A DNA stretch of 64,000 nucleotides from Unio delphinus (GCA_029339505.1 JAQISU010000345.1:881501-945500); one strand, 5' to 3'. Shown: positions 43,000-55,518, counted from the stretch's first letter. Numbers and translations: made by a program. Notes: generated by a model not told the origin, from the sequence alone.

Positions 43000-44765
43000 A
43001 TGTTGTGATATCCTGCAATGTAACATGGGTAGTGGCAGATGCTCTATATGCTCGGGAAATGGTCGAACCCACCCATACACGAGTCTCGCTGCCTTGCAGG
43101 ATGGCTTTGGTTAGCCAAAGGCTAACGGAGTAAACCCTAAAAGAAAATCCGGAGTGGCAGTTGGACGATGTACTACATCCCCTTCTGGCAACTCCTTGGT
43201 CTGGAGAGGGATGGGCTACGCAAAAAGACTTTTGCCCAAGACACACTGATAATGCTGGACAAATCTGAAGTTATAAGACCGGATCGGTCGTCGCCCGGGT
43301 CCACAAGAACCATGCTTGCCTTTGTCCAACAGGACGGAGGTGACAAGTCTGCTTCTGGTACTTTGAATAGAATCAGAGCGAGAGACAACTTTGTCATCAC
43401 CACCTGGAACATTAGAACTCTGGCGTAAACTTGAAGACTCCAAGAGTTGACACATGAGATGGAACGCTACACATGACACGTAATGGGACTCTGAAGTAAG
43501 ATGGAAAGCCCTAGGAGAATACCAAACTGACGATAGGCTTCCTTGTAAACAAAGTCATCAAGGGATCTGTGCTTGAATGTCACCCCATATCTAGCAGAAT
43601 CGTCTCCATTCATCTGAAAACATTTCCTCTTAACATCACAATTATCCAAGTCTATGCCCCAACTACTGATCATGATGATGAAGAAATAGAGGAGTTCTAC
43701 AACAAAATCCAGGGTATAATAAACATGGTAAGTAATAAAGACATTCTCAGTATCCAAGGAGACTGGAATGCCAAAGATGGCAAAGATCCTTTAAAAGAAT
43801 GGGATGATCATTGTGGACCTTCATGCAAAGAGCTTACCAATGGAAGAGGGAGACGGCTGCTAGACTTCGCAAGCTACAACAACTTGGTACTAGCCAACAC
43901 CCTAGGCCAACATAAAGCTTCACGATGCTGGACATGGCACGCACCAAATGGAACCCATCATAACCAGATCGACTACATACTGGTTCAAAACCGGTACCAA
44001 TCTGGCATCAATAGAGCAAACACAAGAACGTTCCCAGGGGCTGATGTTGGGAGTGATCACAACCTCGTCATTATGAACTTCTGAGTGAGGTTGAAGACAA
44101 TTAACAAGCCAAAGAAAATGAGGTTCAAATTCAACCTTGAGCAACTAAATGACCCTAACATCAGCAAGTCATTCCAAGCCACAATTGGAGGAACATTTGC
44201 TTCACTCCTTGTGATAGATGTTGATGTTAAAGTGATGACAAACACTTTCAACGCAGTCATGACAACATCTGTCAAGGACACCATTGTCCCCCATCACCCA
44301 AAGAAACACCCTGGGTTAGAGAAGAGATTCTGAATCTGCCTGATGCTCGAAGAGATCTCAAAAACACCCGACACACAACAGGGGCAGTAGAGTACCAAGA
44401 AATAAACAAGACCACATGGACCACATCACAAATAAAGAAGTGTGTAACACCATCAGGTGCAAAGTAGGCCAATATCAAGACCTCCTCACGAGCCTCAAAA
44501 TAAGAAAGCTGAAATGGTATGACCATGTCACTAGAGCCGATAGTCTATCCACAACAGTACTGCAGGGCAACGTCCAGGGTGGTAAATGGAGAGGTAGACA
44601 GAAAAAGTGGACAGACAACAGCACAGAATGGACCAGGAAAAGTTTTGCGGAGACGCACGCATTCGCGCATGATCAAGACAAGTGGAGGGAACTGGTCAGA
44701 TGTTCAGCAGACAGCACAGCGCCTCGACGACCACACTTGGTCAAGAAAATGATGATGATTATACC
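43000..44765 (+). pseudogene. Internally deleted LINE: endonuclease plus ORF2 C-terminus
   Basis: 5' region with a TTTGGTTAGCCAAAGGCTAACGGAGTAAACCCTAA string, then an APE-type endonuclease in pieces: TTWNIRTL, the S-I-Q-GDWNAK (DxN) block, and GSDHNLV near the end (43569-44084). Soon after come the ORF2 C-terminal RKLKWYDHVTRAD and GGKWRGRQKKW blocks (44416-44796). The reverse transcriptase itself is missing. Confidence 0.85.
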
Positions 44766-44819
44766 TAGCCCTGAACTGGTCAATAAAGCATATTAGCATT
44801 GTAAATGGTCAATTCAGTG

Positions 44820-44972
44820 TTGTTGTTCAGTGTATTCGTAGTGAAGCTACTGGCAAGCTATCTCACATACCCACATTGGCCGACTCTGAGACTTGAACAC
44901 ACACAGACAGAGGCGAGATGCAGTAATCTGTAACAGTGAGCACTTTAGAATACTCTGTCACTCTCAGGGCCT
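44820..44972 (-). repeat. Degenerate SINE on minus strand
   Basis: Reverse complement matches the body of the 41948 SINE (GAAGCTACTGGCAAG...TCACATACCCACATTGGCCGA...). Confidence 0.65.
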
Positions 44973-45683
44973 CTCATTTCAGTGTAATGATACTGTAAAA
45001 TAGTAAATTTAGCATACTAGCATCATCAAATATAATTATTACATTAACTGGCTCCTATGGCAAGTGCGAATATGATAATTGGGCCTTTGCCCATAATGCA
45101 TCATCAGTTACTGTTACCACTGGCATAATTTGAAAAATCATCAAATCTCCAAAACCACATGAAATAGATAACATCGTAGCCTTTTATGTTTATACAAATG
45201 ATGTCGATTCACCATTAAACATAGCTGACATTACTAACAGTAAAAAGACTTTAATGGCTTCTATATAAAAAAACGAAAACAAAACAGACTTTGTCCAAAT
45301 TTTACAGACGCATCCAGGCTTAAAGGCCTTTCAAGTTTTGAATTAAATAATACCAGTCTGCCATAAAACATGGCGGCCATTACAAACCACATACAATCAC
45401 TTCTTATAATTCTGGAAACATTTCGTAGTGAACTCAACCACATATGATGTGAAACAATGCATTGTGCTTGCCAGATACTACAAGTTAATTAAACCATTTT
45501 ACCGTTATAGAATTGTTATTATAGCAATCAACAAAATTTCAAGCAATTTATGCCGAAAGCATCATACTAAAGGTTTTAGGCAGTTGCAAGCCAGGTGTGT
45601 GATTTCAGTTTGGGCATACTTGTTAGAAAGCTCTAATATGTATTTACCAGAGTTATGTTCAACTTTTCGGTGTTAAATGTGTG

Positions 45684-45754
<71 letters not shown>

Positions 45755-46637
45755 GATAGATGCAGAGGAGACCACTAAAAGGGTAGATATGTCCCATCGG
45801 ATGAATTAGAATGGCTGGTGTACATTATATAGGGTCAATGTCAAGGGTCACAATTGACCCATCATTACTGCGGTTTTCTGTATGCCCTGTGTGCATAATT
45901 AAACAGAAAGATACTGCAATTTGGTATTTCCAGTCCATAAGTGGGCTTGCTTGAGAGAGCAGAATTTCCCTTGGTATTTTTAGGGCGGATACTAACAATA
46001 TTAATAAATGATACCATTTGAAATTGAAGTATTATATGAAAGATTAAGATTTTCTAAATCAAATGTTATTTTCATGAAACTATTTGGCTGTTTCAAATTG
46101 CGCGCATTCATCCCTTATCAGTCTATTCCAGATATCAATTTAACAAAGAAACTATATTCAAAAACCAAAAATATATAACCAGGTACTAATCAGTTACTTG
46201 ATAAACTTGTATGTCGCTAGTATGATACATTTAATAAGTACTAATACACTAAATTGACAATTTAGACTAATTGTTTAAACATTTGACAATGCTAATATGC
46301 TGAAATGACCATTTTGCATTTCGAAAATATCGAATCTGCCATTTTACTTTGCAATTACATTTTAAATTATTTGGAATCCATGGCCGGATAAGTAATACTG
46401 AAAATCAGTATTAATCTGCTTCGACACATCAACATAGGATTTACGCTCTCCATTGTCAAATGCTGGATCAAATATATCTTTGAACAGAGTCTTCTAGTTA
46501 TTATTTCTCCAATACCATTTACCGTGCAAATCCACTCCCATTGCTAGATTTGCAAATCGCCGAATCGGTCAATTACTGCTCGGCGGCCTCGTTAAATCAT
46601 CTCTTTTACTAATTGTAGGCGGCATACATTATGTCTA
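44973..46637. other. Host DNA, no gene seen; (AT)n at 45688-45751
   Basis: One AT microsatellite of about 32 units. No supported coding region. Confidence 0.45.
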
Positions 46638-47190
46638 TGTGTTAGGATAGATTTTTTTAGTAAAATTAATAAGATTGCCATTTTCTTTAAATTGTATTAA
46701 AGTAATGTTTTATTTATTTATATTAAAATAACTTTCATTTGTTTTTCAAGCACAATTATATAGAATAAAAATGTTTGCTGCGCAAGTAGAAAAAAGGCAA
46801 TGTATATAGCCATACTGCATAAAACCAGTAAAAATAACTAAAAGCTTTGCCAATGTACAGTGCTGTGTGGAATTGTATTACGAAAAACATTATACATGCC
46901 ATTTCGCTGATTTCGCTAGAAACTCCTGAGTTCTATCAGTAAAAATATATATTCTGTAACTTAGACATTGGCGAAATTCCAATTCGGTTAATAAAAGTGG
47001 GTTAACCTTTATGTAAAGAGCTTCTATCCAGTGTCACAAAACAAAATGGTTCTCAACAAACAGATACCCATATTTGGTGTAAAGATGCCAAACGGATATA
47101 AATAAACCACAAGACTAAGTCTTATGACGTAAAACAAATTGGTTCCTACCTGATGAAACTTGTTCCTACCTGATGAAGAGTAAGCATCTT
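46638..47190. repeat. Duplicated host flank, left of element C
   Basis: About 500 bp match 11596-12110, the left flank of element B. The last six bases before the element (CATCTT) would be the left target-site copy of C. Confidence 0.7.
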
Positions 47191-47340
47191 AGCAGCAGAG
47201 AGGGTGAACCCTACAACTTTCCGAGCGTCGATTCGATGATCTAAGGCTTGTACCAAATAGTAAAAAAAATGGCGTCTATTCGATAAAATAAGATTTCCTT
47301 ATATACGCCAACGTCATTGTCATCCACCCTCTCTGCTGCT
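47191..47340. repeat. Terminal module of element C
   Basis: 150 bp bounded by the inverted 16-mer (47191-47206 and 47325-47340). The interior differs from A and B and includes GGCGTC-type strings shared with D. Confidence 0.8.
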
Positions 47341-47345
47341 ACAGG

Positions 47346-48003
47346 TTAACCAAATATTTGATCCAGTCCGATACGATATCGTGTTCGAGGATCATGTAAA
47401 TTTATTGTTATAAATCCATACGGGGTTGACAGAGTGTTACTAAAGAAATTTTTAAATTGATTGAAGTCCATATCAGAGCACCGTGTCTGCCAAATATTTC
47501 GTAACGTATGTGTATCAACGCCGTTAAACACAGCAAGAATATTACAGTTATCTCTGATCACTTTTGGAATCTGAGTGTATCGTTGAGTGACATATCATGT
47601 CGGTGTTTTTATGCCTGCCTCTGGAAAAGATCCTAGCAGGATTTTTTTGATTGCCTAACATCACATCGTCGTATACGACTAAATTATTAATGTTCCCATC
47701 AAGGTCATCCACGGATGGTGCCTCGTCAATATCAGTTATAAAATCAATGGTGTTCTCACCCTTAATTTCTGATGCATTCTCGTTAAAATCCTTTAACACT
47801 TCATAACATCGTTGATCATCTACGCTAGGGGCAATTAAATACAACTTATCCCACTTCATCCATCTCATTATTAAATTGAGTAACAATTGCGTCTTGCCGG
47901 ATCCAGATGGCCCGATTATAATCATCCGGATAGAGTTTGGTAGCGCTGCATGATGCTTAACTGGTTCTCTTGTTTTAGTCGCTGAAAAATCAATTATATC
48001 CAT
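47346..48003 (-). pseudogene. Packaging ATPase, element C, frameshifted
   Basis: Walker A and Walker B are intact, but two bases are missing near 47595 (ACATATCATG where others have ACATATATCACG), shifting the frame after KNTD. At the B insertion site this copy has neither the B palindrome nor the RGRH sequence of A and D. Confidence 0.85.
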
Positions 48004-48020
48004 ATCTCTATACATAAATT

Positions 48021-48146
48021 ATGGATCTATATTGTGTGAAGTGTAAAACGCGTACTGGCACAAATGATGTGGCGACGATTACAACTAAAAATAACAGATC
48101 AGCACTTACTGGTAGATGTGCAACATGTGGTATAAAAAAAAATTAG
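48021..48146 (+). pseudogene. Zinc-ribbon gene, element C, truncated
   Basis: CVKC and CATC pairs are present, then a lengthened A run gives an early TAG (48144-48146), before the slippery heptamer at 48196-48202. The PLA2 downstream is thus cut off from its presumed start. Confidence 0.8.
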
Positions 48147-48201
48147 ATTTCTTTCTACAAAATCAAAGATTTTACAATTCGGAGATGTTTTTAAAAAAAA
48201 A

Positions 48202-48561
48202 CGAGGAGGTGATATCGCAGCCAAATTGGCAAAACTCCCTGGAACCCCATGGGCAAAGTACCCCGGAGAAAAGCACCTTCCAGGATATAGCTACTGTGGC
48301 CCCGGAACACGATTAGATATCAGACTTGATGATCAAAATCAACCCAGATCCGGCGAGTATCCGATAAACGCCATTGATAAGGCGTGTCACGCTCATGATG
48401 TTGCATATAAAAGCAGCAATCTGCAACACAGGCATCTCGCAGATGTGAAATTAATTCATGCGTTAAATGCTATTCCTGATAAATCTTTCAAAGAAAAATT
48501 GGCTTCGTGGTTGGTAAAATCAGCTATGAAAGGCAAATTGATGATGGGTGCTGGTAATTAA
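48202..48561 (+). CDS. PLA2 domain frame, element C
   Basis: 120 open codons starting right after the A9 run, with YCGPG and D-K-A-C-H-x-H-D-V-A-Y. The frame itself is undamaged although its upstream zinc-ribbon frame is broken, so it is probably not expressed. No ATG near the start. Confidence 0.65.
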   Translation, partial: RGGDIAAKLAKLPGTPWAKYPGEKHLPGYSYCGPGTRLDIRLDDQNQPRSGEYPINAIDKACHAHDVAYKSSNLQHRHLADVKLIHALNAIPDKSFKEKLASWLVKSAMKGKLMMGAGN

Positions 48562-48565
48562 TAAT

Positions 48566-49526
48566 ATGGAATCTATTTATTATTCTCCAAAAGGATACTG
48601 GAGGGGTAACGCTGCAATCAATAAACTCGCCAACGCCGCAAAAGTGAAAAAGGCTACTGCGGCTAATTGGTTATCCAAACAGGCACTATGGCAGATTTAT
48701 CTACCACCGCCTAAACAAATCAATTTTTCGCATTTTGATGTTACCGGACCCAATGAAGTTCATCAAGCTGATTTATTGTTTTTACCACATGACAACGGTT
48801 AAAAATACGCGCTAACCGTAGTTGACGTTGCGAGTCGATACAAACAAGCAGAACCGCTAAAAACAAAGTCAGCTACTGAAGTAGCTTCTGCATTGAAAAA
48901 AGATTTATCGAAAGGGTCCTCTGCGTTGGCCGAATCTGTTACAAGTTGATCCTGGCAAGGAATTTCAGGGTTTAGTGTTATCAGCGATGAAACATCATAA
49001 TGTTACCATCAGACGAGGACATACTGCGCTACATCGCGATCAGGCAATTGTTGAACGATTTAATCGGACTCTTGCTGAACGGTTATTTGGATATCAATAC
49101 GCGAAGGAGTTTATTCAGGATAAAAGATCCCGTGAATGGGTTAAGAGATTACCAGCTGTGATTACCGCGCTCAAAAACGAGATTACTCGAACAATTAACA
49201 TGAAACCTGTCAACGCGATTAAGAAAGCGTCCATACCAAAAATGGAAATCCAAGGAATTTCACAAAAAGATTTCAAAGAACCAATTCTTGGTAGTAATGT
49301 CACTGTGAGATATTTATACGAACCAGGAGAGCTTGAAGGTGGCAGAAAAAGGGCTACTGATCCTATTTGGAGTGTTACTGCACACAAGATATCTACTATA
49401 ACACGATCAACTGGTAGACCTCCAATCTATAAACTAGATTCAACTGCTCCTCAGCGGGGTTTTACACGCGAACAATTACAAGTGATTCCTGACGATACTC
49501 AATTGCTACCTCATGGTCTTAACTAG
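48566..49526 (+). pseudogene. RVE integrase, element C, broken
   Basis: Starts MESIYYSP. A TAC-to-TAA change stops it at about 48800-48802 (after HDNG), and a frameshift follows near 48895-48910 before the second Asp. The AIVERFN catalytic-Glu block and C-terminus stay readable. Confidence 0.85.
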
Positions 49527-52500
49527 CAACTTTCGTCTGTTGCACTCAAGACAAGTCAGCATAACGTTATCTCTGATATGACCAATGCTGCTATTCTTTC
49601 TGTCTACGGTAAATTGGCGAGGATCTTTATCCGAATACTGCCAACGCATTATACAATTGCAACTCGCGCAGTGATTATTCTGTTGTTGTTTCAGCGTAAT
49701 TATTAATTTAGCATCAATGTCAAATTCTCTATTATTTTTTTTTATCCTGTTGTTTATAACCGGAGAGTTTTTTATTAATGATGCTAGCATCATCCATTGT
49801 AGTGTCATCATCGTCACCAATGATTTCATCATCGAAAACAACTCTTCGAAGTTGATTTAATCTCCTCACTCTGGATACTGCAAGATAGACTAAATTCGAC
49901 CATTCGATGCGATTATCTACCATCCAAACAATTGTATCCGATATAGTCAATCCCTGTGAAGAATGTATTGTCGCTGCGTATCCTAGCGTCCACGGGGATT
50001 TATTAGCACGCAATGCATCTTCAACCACGCTGATATCAACCAGCACAATATCATTTAACACGAGAATCTGCTTTTCACTCTTCCCTGGAATATCAACTTC
50101 AATATTCTGCTTTCGTGTATCCGAAGGCCTATAACACAACGGTACTGGAAGTGTTGCAAATTTTTCTTTATGCGTTTCAAATAACTTCATCTGAAGTGTG
50201 TCTCTGACTATTTTTCTACTTGCTACTATCAAATCATTTGGTCTCCACGTTTCCCAAAAAACATTAATGGGAGTTTCTGAAATTATTTCACGCGCTATTT
50301 CACATTGGATTTTATCCGGCTGTAATCTAATCATTGCTTTGAACTCGCGTAATTGTTCATCAAGTGATCTATAATCAGTAGTAATTTCTTCATAGTAGTC
50401 TACAAAACCCTTTAGCCATTCATGTGGAGATGCACCGACAAATGGTGGTGGTTGGCCGTGATCACCGCACATGACGACTTTTGTGTTTTTCTTTAACAAC
50501 CATTCGAGAAATGTTTGTAATATTTTCAACGATACTGTGCATATTTCATCCCAAATTATGATTTCAGGAATGAATTTATCGCCCATTCGATCAGGGGTCC
50601 ATTCATCGCCTTTCCATCGAAAGAAACTGTGATAAGTACAGGCATTTACCCCTCGCTGTATCATCTCTCTGGCGAGTCTGTGAGTCGGTGTTAACACAAG
50701 CATGTTTGACCGACGATATAATTCAATTGTACGAGTTGTCTTTCCTGACCCACCACAACCGTTTAAATAAACTGTCTTGTATCTACATATTGGATCAGAA
50801 ACCGGTGGTACATTAGAAAATTCTGATTGAATCTTATCACACTTTAAGTACTTTTCATCCATGGTAACATCTGCCGATTCACAATACTCATGTAGTTTTT
50901 CCTTTTTAAATCGCCAACGTCCCCAATTTTCCTCGGGATCTGTGAAATTAGCTACATCTGATTTGTATTTCTCGTGGATATAAATAGAATCAGTGGCTAC
51001 TCTAACTGCGGTATTATGAAATCTATTTATCATCGAAAATAAATTGATAGAAGCATAAGCTAGCATAGAACTTCTCAAATGCGTATATTGTTTAATATAT
51101 CCATCACAATAGGTAACAACCGTGCCCAATTTATCACCATTGGATAGAAAAGCGTCTTTACGATTTACAAGTTTTCCCTGTTTCGTTAAATCCGTTACAA
51201 TAAAATCGTATTCAGCGATGTCTATGATCAACCGCGAGGAATATTTTGCATTGTCGTATCTTCCACCCTGGGTAAATTTACCGATTATTCTTCGTCCAAA
51301 ATCTTTTGCTTGTCCGCTTTTAATTTCAAATAACTTTTTAGACCAATTCATGATTTGTTGTTCACTGAAATTCGAAGAATTTCCATCTGGAAATTGTTTT
51401 CGCAGTTCGCTAATTATACGATCTAGATCGGGTTGTGGTAGCCAAACTTCTTTCTGAGCTCGATAGCATATAATAGCTTCGAAAACAATCAACGATTGTA
51501 ACATCTCACAATCAATCATATATCGTAGTAACACTATTGGCATCCAGGCCTTTTCAGATATATGTCTACCAAGCCAAACATAACTACACGGATGTAACCC
51601 TGTAGCGAGTTCAAATGATATCACACGAGCGAATCCGGTTAAATCAAAATCAGGCAATGGCCCATTAATCGCAACACGAGTCATTTCATGCGTGGGGTGT
51701 CCAAATCGTTTAAAGTATTCAGCGGCTTTTCCATATCCTAGAAAACTCCCTGGATAACACGCAGCTATATCAATTGAAATCATACCATCACGTGAGTATT
51801 TTGTATTCCACAGTCCTCTATGACTAAATTCGACGCAACTCAATTTAACATCTTCGAGAAAATCACTTCGTGTTGGACGTCATGAATTTTTTCTCTTGCG
51901 AATTGAGCTACCACTGATGGAATAGTAAAACTATCCGTGAGTAGTTTTTCATGGAAACTCTCCGGTGAAAAATCATTAGCGATTTTTCTCATTCTGTTAT
52001 CTAATTCTTCAACGCGATATAATTCACCATTTGGTCTTACAAATTGATCAAATCCTATTTCGGGATCTTCATCACTTCTAAGTAACCACACTGACACAGG
52101 ATCATCTTTACACAACGCATGAATAGCATCGAATAATTTCTCATTATAAAAAACATCTCCGACGAACTCCTCGGGGATATATCTCACGGTTCTATCTCGT
52201 GGAAATACTGTTACTGCAGGTGTCCACGCGTGTTCGTTATGATCAATAATTTGTATCGGCGCTCCATTTTTGTTATATTTCGGTTCGTATAAAACTTCTC
52301 CGGTTATCGTCATTACTGATATTGGGAATCTTAATGATGTTTCTAATTTAGCTATATCAGAAATCTTTGCACCGTGCTGTTTCACTGTCAGTTCCCATTC
52401 GGTTATTTTCCTACGTCGCAGATCAGTTAGTTTATTTCCTCGGGATGCATTTGTGAAGTGTTCCATTACCCGTGTTGCTACACAATTCAGTGAACTAGAA

Positions 52501-53175
52501 TATTTCATAGGAGCTAGTTTTGCGATATCTGGTTTATCATATAGCGGGTATATCCCATATACGATTGCTGTTACAGGATAAGATCTCTCGTAGTATGGTT
52601 TGTCGATTCCAGTTAGAATTCCTGGTTTGGAATCTCTACTCACAATGACAGTTTTTTATCCTTGAGGATTGGTTCAAATTTATCCTTGATAATTCATTTG
52701 CCTTCGACTTCGATAATGAATTTTATTCTGAAAAAATACTTCTGTTGGGAATTGCGTTGTTGAAAATCCATGAAATTCCTTTGGATGCTACACCAAGGTG
52801 TGAAATTATCTCAGCTGCTCTTTCATCGTTCATAGTAGCATCGATGTTAGGTACATTGACATCCTCGTGTATAATTCGAAATGTCGACCAACAGTATGCT
52901 GCACCGTCTCGGTAGAATTCATTAAAACACTCCCTGATTTTACTTAGTATAGTTCTATCACCGATCAGACGTTTTGGTGTATCAGAGACTCTATCAAGAT
53001 TGAATTTAGCATTTTTCCAAGGCTTAATTTTCGATAATCTTTGGAACTCCTTATCAAGATTGAATTTAGTATTTTTCCAAAGATTAATTTTCGATAATCT
53101 CTTAAACTCCTTATCGAGATTGAATTTAGCATTTTTCCGAGGCTTAATTTTCGATAATCTCTTGAACTCCTCCAT
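49506..53175 (-). pseudogene. PolB-SF1 helicase-HNH gene, element C, broken
   Basis: Start MEEFKRLSK at 53175, followed by three copies of the K-E-F-x-R-L-S-K-I repeat. Frame breaks: near 52700-52740, at a T run near 52655, at a T run near 51875 (just before the polymerase core), and at a T run near 49735 (before the HNH tail). The 703-codon middle frame (51843-49732) keeps motif A SIDIAACYPG, the ATDSIYI motif C, Walker A GGSGKTT, DEIC and the SF1 motifs V-VI. Most breaks lie in homopolymers. Confidence 0.85.
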
Positions 53176-53217
53176 GTTATAATTAAAACAAGTATTTAAA
53201 TAGAAAAATATAGTGTA

Positions 53218-53541
53218 ATGAATCACTGCAAGTGGTTAATGATTGGATCAACAACACCGTGTAACAAATCATGCAGAAGCGAATTCTGTGGGTATCATTT
53301 ACAAAGCGTTCGTAACGGTTCAAAAGGTCCTCTCCCGTGCCTCCAATGTGGGGTGGGCGTCAGGGGAAAATCACAAGTATGCCTTGCTTGTGGGGGTAAA
53401 CGATACAGGGAACTAAAACGCTATTATGACAAACGAATTAATGACTCCGTCCTTGATAAAATCAATGACAAGGTCATCAAAACCCCTCAAGATTATATCC
53501 AGAGGTTTATAATTAAAGCAGATAATAAATTAGACAAATAG
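53218..53541 (+). CDS. Cys-rich zinc-binding protein, element C
   Basis: 107 aa, open, start MNHCKW as in A and D. Same Cys pattern ending C-L-A-C-G-G-K-R-Y-R-E-L. Contains the palindrome ATGACAAGGTCAT (53465-53477) at the site where A has its DADKVSI repeats. Divergent from the polymerase gene. Confidence 0.75.
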   Translation: MNHCKWLMIGSTTPCNKSCRSEFCGYHLQSVRNGSKGPLPCLQCGVGVRGKSQVCLACGGKRYRELKRYYDKRINDSVLDKINDKVIKTPQDYIQRFIIKADNKLDK

Positions 53542-53554
53542 TATTATTATACAA

Positions 53555-54079
53555 ATGAGCCAAGATTTCAGACCTCATCCAGTGCTTGTTAATTACGAAG
53601 CATCCCGTGATGGTGTTGTCAGGCACCGCAGACTAAAAAAAACGGTTGGATGGGTAAATAATATGGGATACTTGATGTTTTCAGCTGGGAGGAAGAAGTA
53701 TCTCTGTCACAGAATTATTTTTGAATGTCATAACGGATTAATCGAAGACGGATTTGTGATTGATCATATCAATAATAACAAGACTGATAATTGTCTTGGG
53801 AATCTTCAAGCCGTCTCGCAGCGCGATAACCTTTTAAAAAGCAACGCTGGTAGACACACAAAACACCCTAGGGGGGTCAAATCGTTTGATTTAGAAACCA
53901 GCGAGGAGAAAATATTTCAATCAATAAATGCGGCTGGAAAATATTTCGATATTTGTAGGACTTCAATTCGATTTGTTGCTGAAAATATAATTAAAACTGC
54001 TCTGTCGAAAAAAAATGGTCATAGGATACAATTTTCATATATCAAGGGGGATAAATCGTTCAATAATAAAGTCGCATAA
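53555..54079 (+). CDS. HNH homing-type endonuclease, element C
   Basis: 174 aa, open. NUMOD4-like start, H-R near residue 53, VIDHINNN HNH core, NUMOD1-like FQSINAAGKYFDI. Slightly longer at the C-terminus than in A and D because the last exon-like stretch runs into a segment duplicated downstream (54120-54200). Confidence 0.75.
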   Translation: MSQDFRPHPVLVNYEASRDGVVRHRRLKKTVGWVNNMGYLMFSAGRKKYLCHRIIFECHNGLIEDGFVIDHINNNKTDNCLGNLQAVSQRDNLLKSNAGRHTKHPRGVKSFDLETSEEKIFQSINAAGKYFDICRTSIRFVAENIIKTALSKKNGHRIQFSYIKGDKSFNNKVA

Positions 54080-54200
54080 CAGAGTTACGTCCCTTGAAGT
54101 TCAATTACTACTACGTGCACACAGGATACAATTTTCATATATCAAGGGAGATAAATCGTACAATAATAAAATAGCATGACAGAGTTACGTCCCTTGAAGT
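54023..54200. repeat. Direct duplication of the HNH 3' end
   Basis: Two approximately 80-bp copies (from about 54023 and 54120) beginning AGGATACAATTTTCATATAT and ending GAGTTACGTCCCTTGAAGT. The second carries several substitutions. Confidence 0.8.
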
Positions 54201-54747
54201 CCAATTAATATTACGATTAATAATCATTTTACGATGAAACCAATGAAATACACTCTGTTATCTAACAACTATATTCTTTTGTTTAATGTTTTATTCAAAT
54301 ATTTTGTCTCATTTAAATGTTGTGAAACAGCATTAATAAGTAATTCAAGGAAATAAAATAACACACTCGTGAATCAACGCTGCTGTATTAGTCACCTTAT
54401 ATAGCATATGAAAGGTAGAAAGCTGGGGCTTTCGAAGGCCAATGCGACCGATCAAAACTAACCAACGCCATTAACCCGGGCGTGTGGTTGTCTTTTGTTC
54501 ACAATCATGCAACCGGGTTAATTTAATTGGGTTGCTTTTGATTGGTTGGTTGGCCGTAGAAAATCCGCCCCGTCGTTTCATGTTTGTGCTGTCTTGTGCC
54601 GTCCCAAATCATTACCACATTGAATATATACATCCTTAATTAAGTGATGTCTCCCAAGCATATCTTCTGGGCGGTCTAAGATGATGTTTGTCACCTTAGG
54701 CCTCCCTTTCGGAGATGTATGCTTTGGGGACATCGCAAATCCCATCC
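54201..54747. other. Non-coding part of element C with a large hairpin
   Basis: No gene. 54643-54740 forms an imperfect stem-loop (GATGTCTCCCAAGCATA and TATGCTTTGGGGACATC). Confidence 0.55.
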
Positions 54748-54961
54748 TTAATTAAGTATATGTATGCCAAAAATCTGCCGCAACACTCGAGTGGAGATAT
54801 ACGGCACTGTACTGTCCATTAATTAAGTATATGTATGCCTAAAATCTGCCGCAACACTCGAGTGGAGATATACGGCATTGTACTGTCCATTAATTAAGTA
54901 TATGTATGCCTAAAATCTGCCGCAACACTCGAGCGGAGATATATACGGCATTGTGCTGTCC
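54748..54961. repeat. 71-bp tandem repeat, 3 copies
   Basis: Units start TTAATTAAGTATATGTATGCC at 54748, 54819 and 54890, each with CTGCCGCAACACTCGAG and a TATACGGCA string. Confidence 0.85.
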
Positions 54962-55045
54962 TTCAAAAAACGGGTCAAAAATGACCCCCAATTTTTTTTT
55001 AATAATTAGAGATACAGTATACTATATTTATATAAACTATAAATA

Positions 55046-55285
55046 ATGGATATCAAAGATGTAAATGCTATAATTGCCGAAATCTCAAATTTAAAAAATA
55101 ACGGGGTAGTATTATCTGAAGGTCTCGACTGTGACAAGATTACCTCGGAATATGAAGATATTGAGTATCAGTCTAGTAAGGGTCGTTATGTTTTACCTAA
55201 GATGTACAGGCTCGTGAAAGGAATTCAAAAGTCCATCTATGCTTGTTTGTACGGTAACGATATTGATGTATTTATAACTCTATTT
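55046..55285 (+). pseudogene. Small unknown protein gene of C, interrupted by element D
   Basis: 80 codons homologous to the first two-thirds of 977-1333 and 63194-63583 (GLDCDKI, DIEY and DVF-x-x-L motifs). The match ends exactly where the D terminus AGCAGAGGAGGTG begins at 55286. Confidence 0.85.
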
Positions 55286-55512
55286 AGCAGAGGAGGTGAA
55301 CAGACCAACTTTTACAGGCGTCGATTTAGCAAACTGAGGCTTTCTCGAAAATGCTTAATATAAGCCTCCATTCATCAAAATAAAATTAAAAAAAAAACGA
55401 CGCCATTTTTGTTGTCACCATCCCCTTTGCTGCTACGATGCTTGGAAAATTCGTGGAGTTTTCGGGTAAAAAAAAAGACGCCATTTAGTTGACGTTCACC
55501 TCCTCGGCTGCT
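55286..55512. repeat. Terminal module of element D
   Basis: Outer end AGCAGAGGAGGTGAAC (55286). Two inverted counterparts: CACC...CTTTGCTGCT ending 55434 and CACCTCCTCGGCTGCT ending 55512. Contains ACGCCATTT-type repeats. Related to A-C only at the outer motif. Confidence 0.75.
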
Positions 55513-55518
55513 AATGCG

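Larger units (their letters stand above)
47191..55285. mobile_element. Element C: decayed Polinton-type element, interrupted by D
   Basis: Same gene order as D and same orientation. Starts with AGCAGCAGAGAGGGTG at 47191. ATPase, zinc ribbon, integrase and polymerase are all broken; the Cys-rich, HNH and PLA2 frames remain open. The sequence stops inside the small unknown gene at 55285, where the terminus of D begins. Confidence 0.9.
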
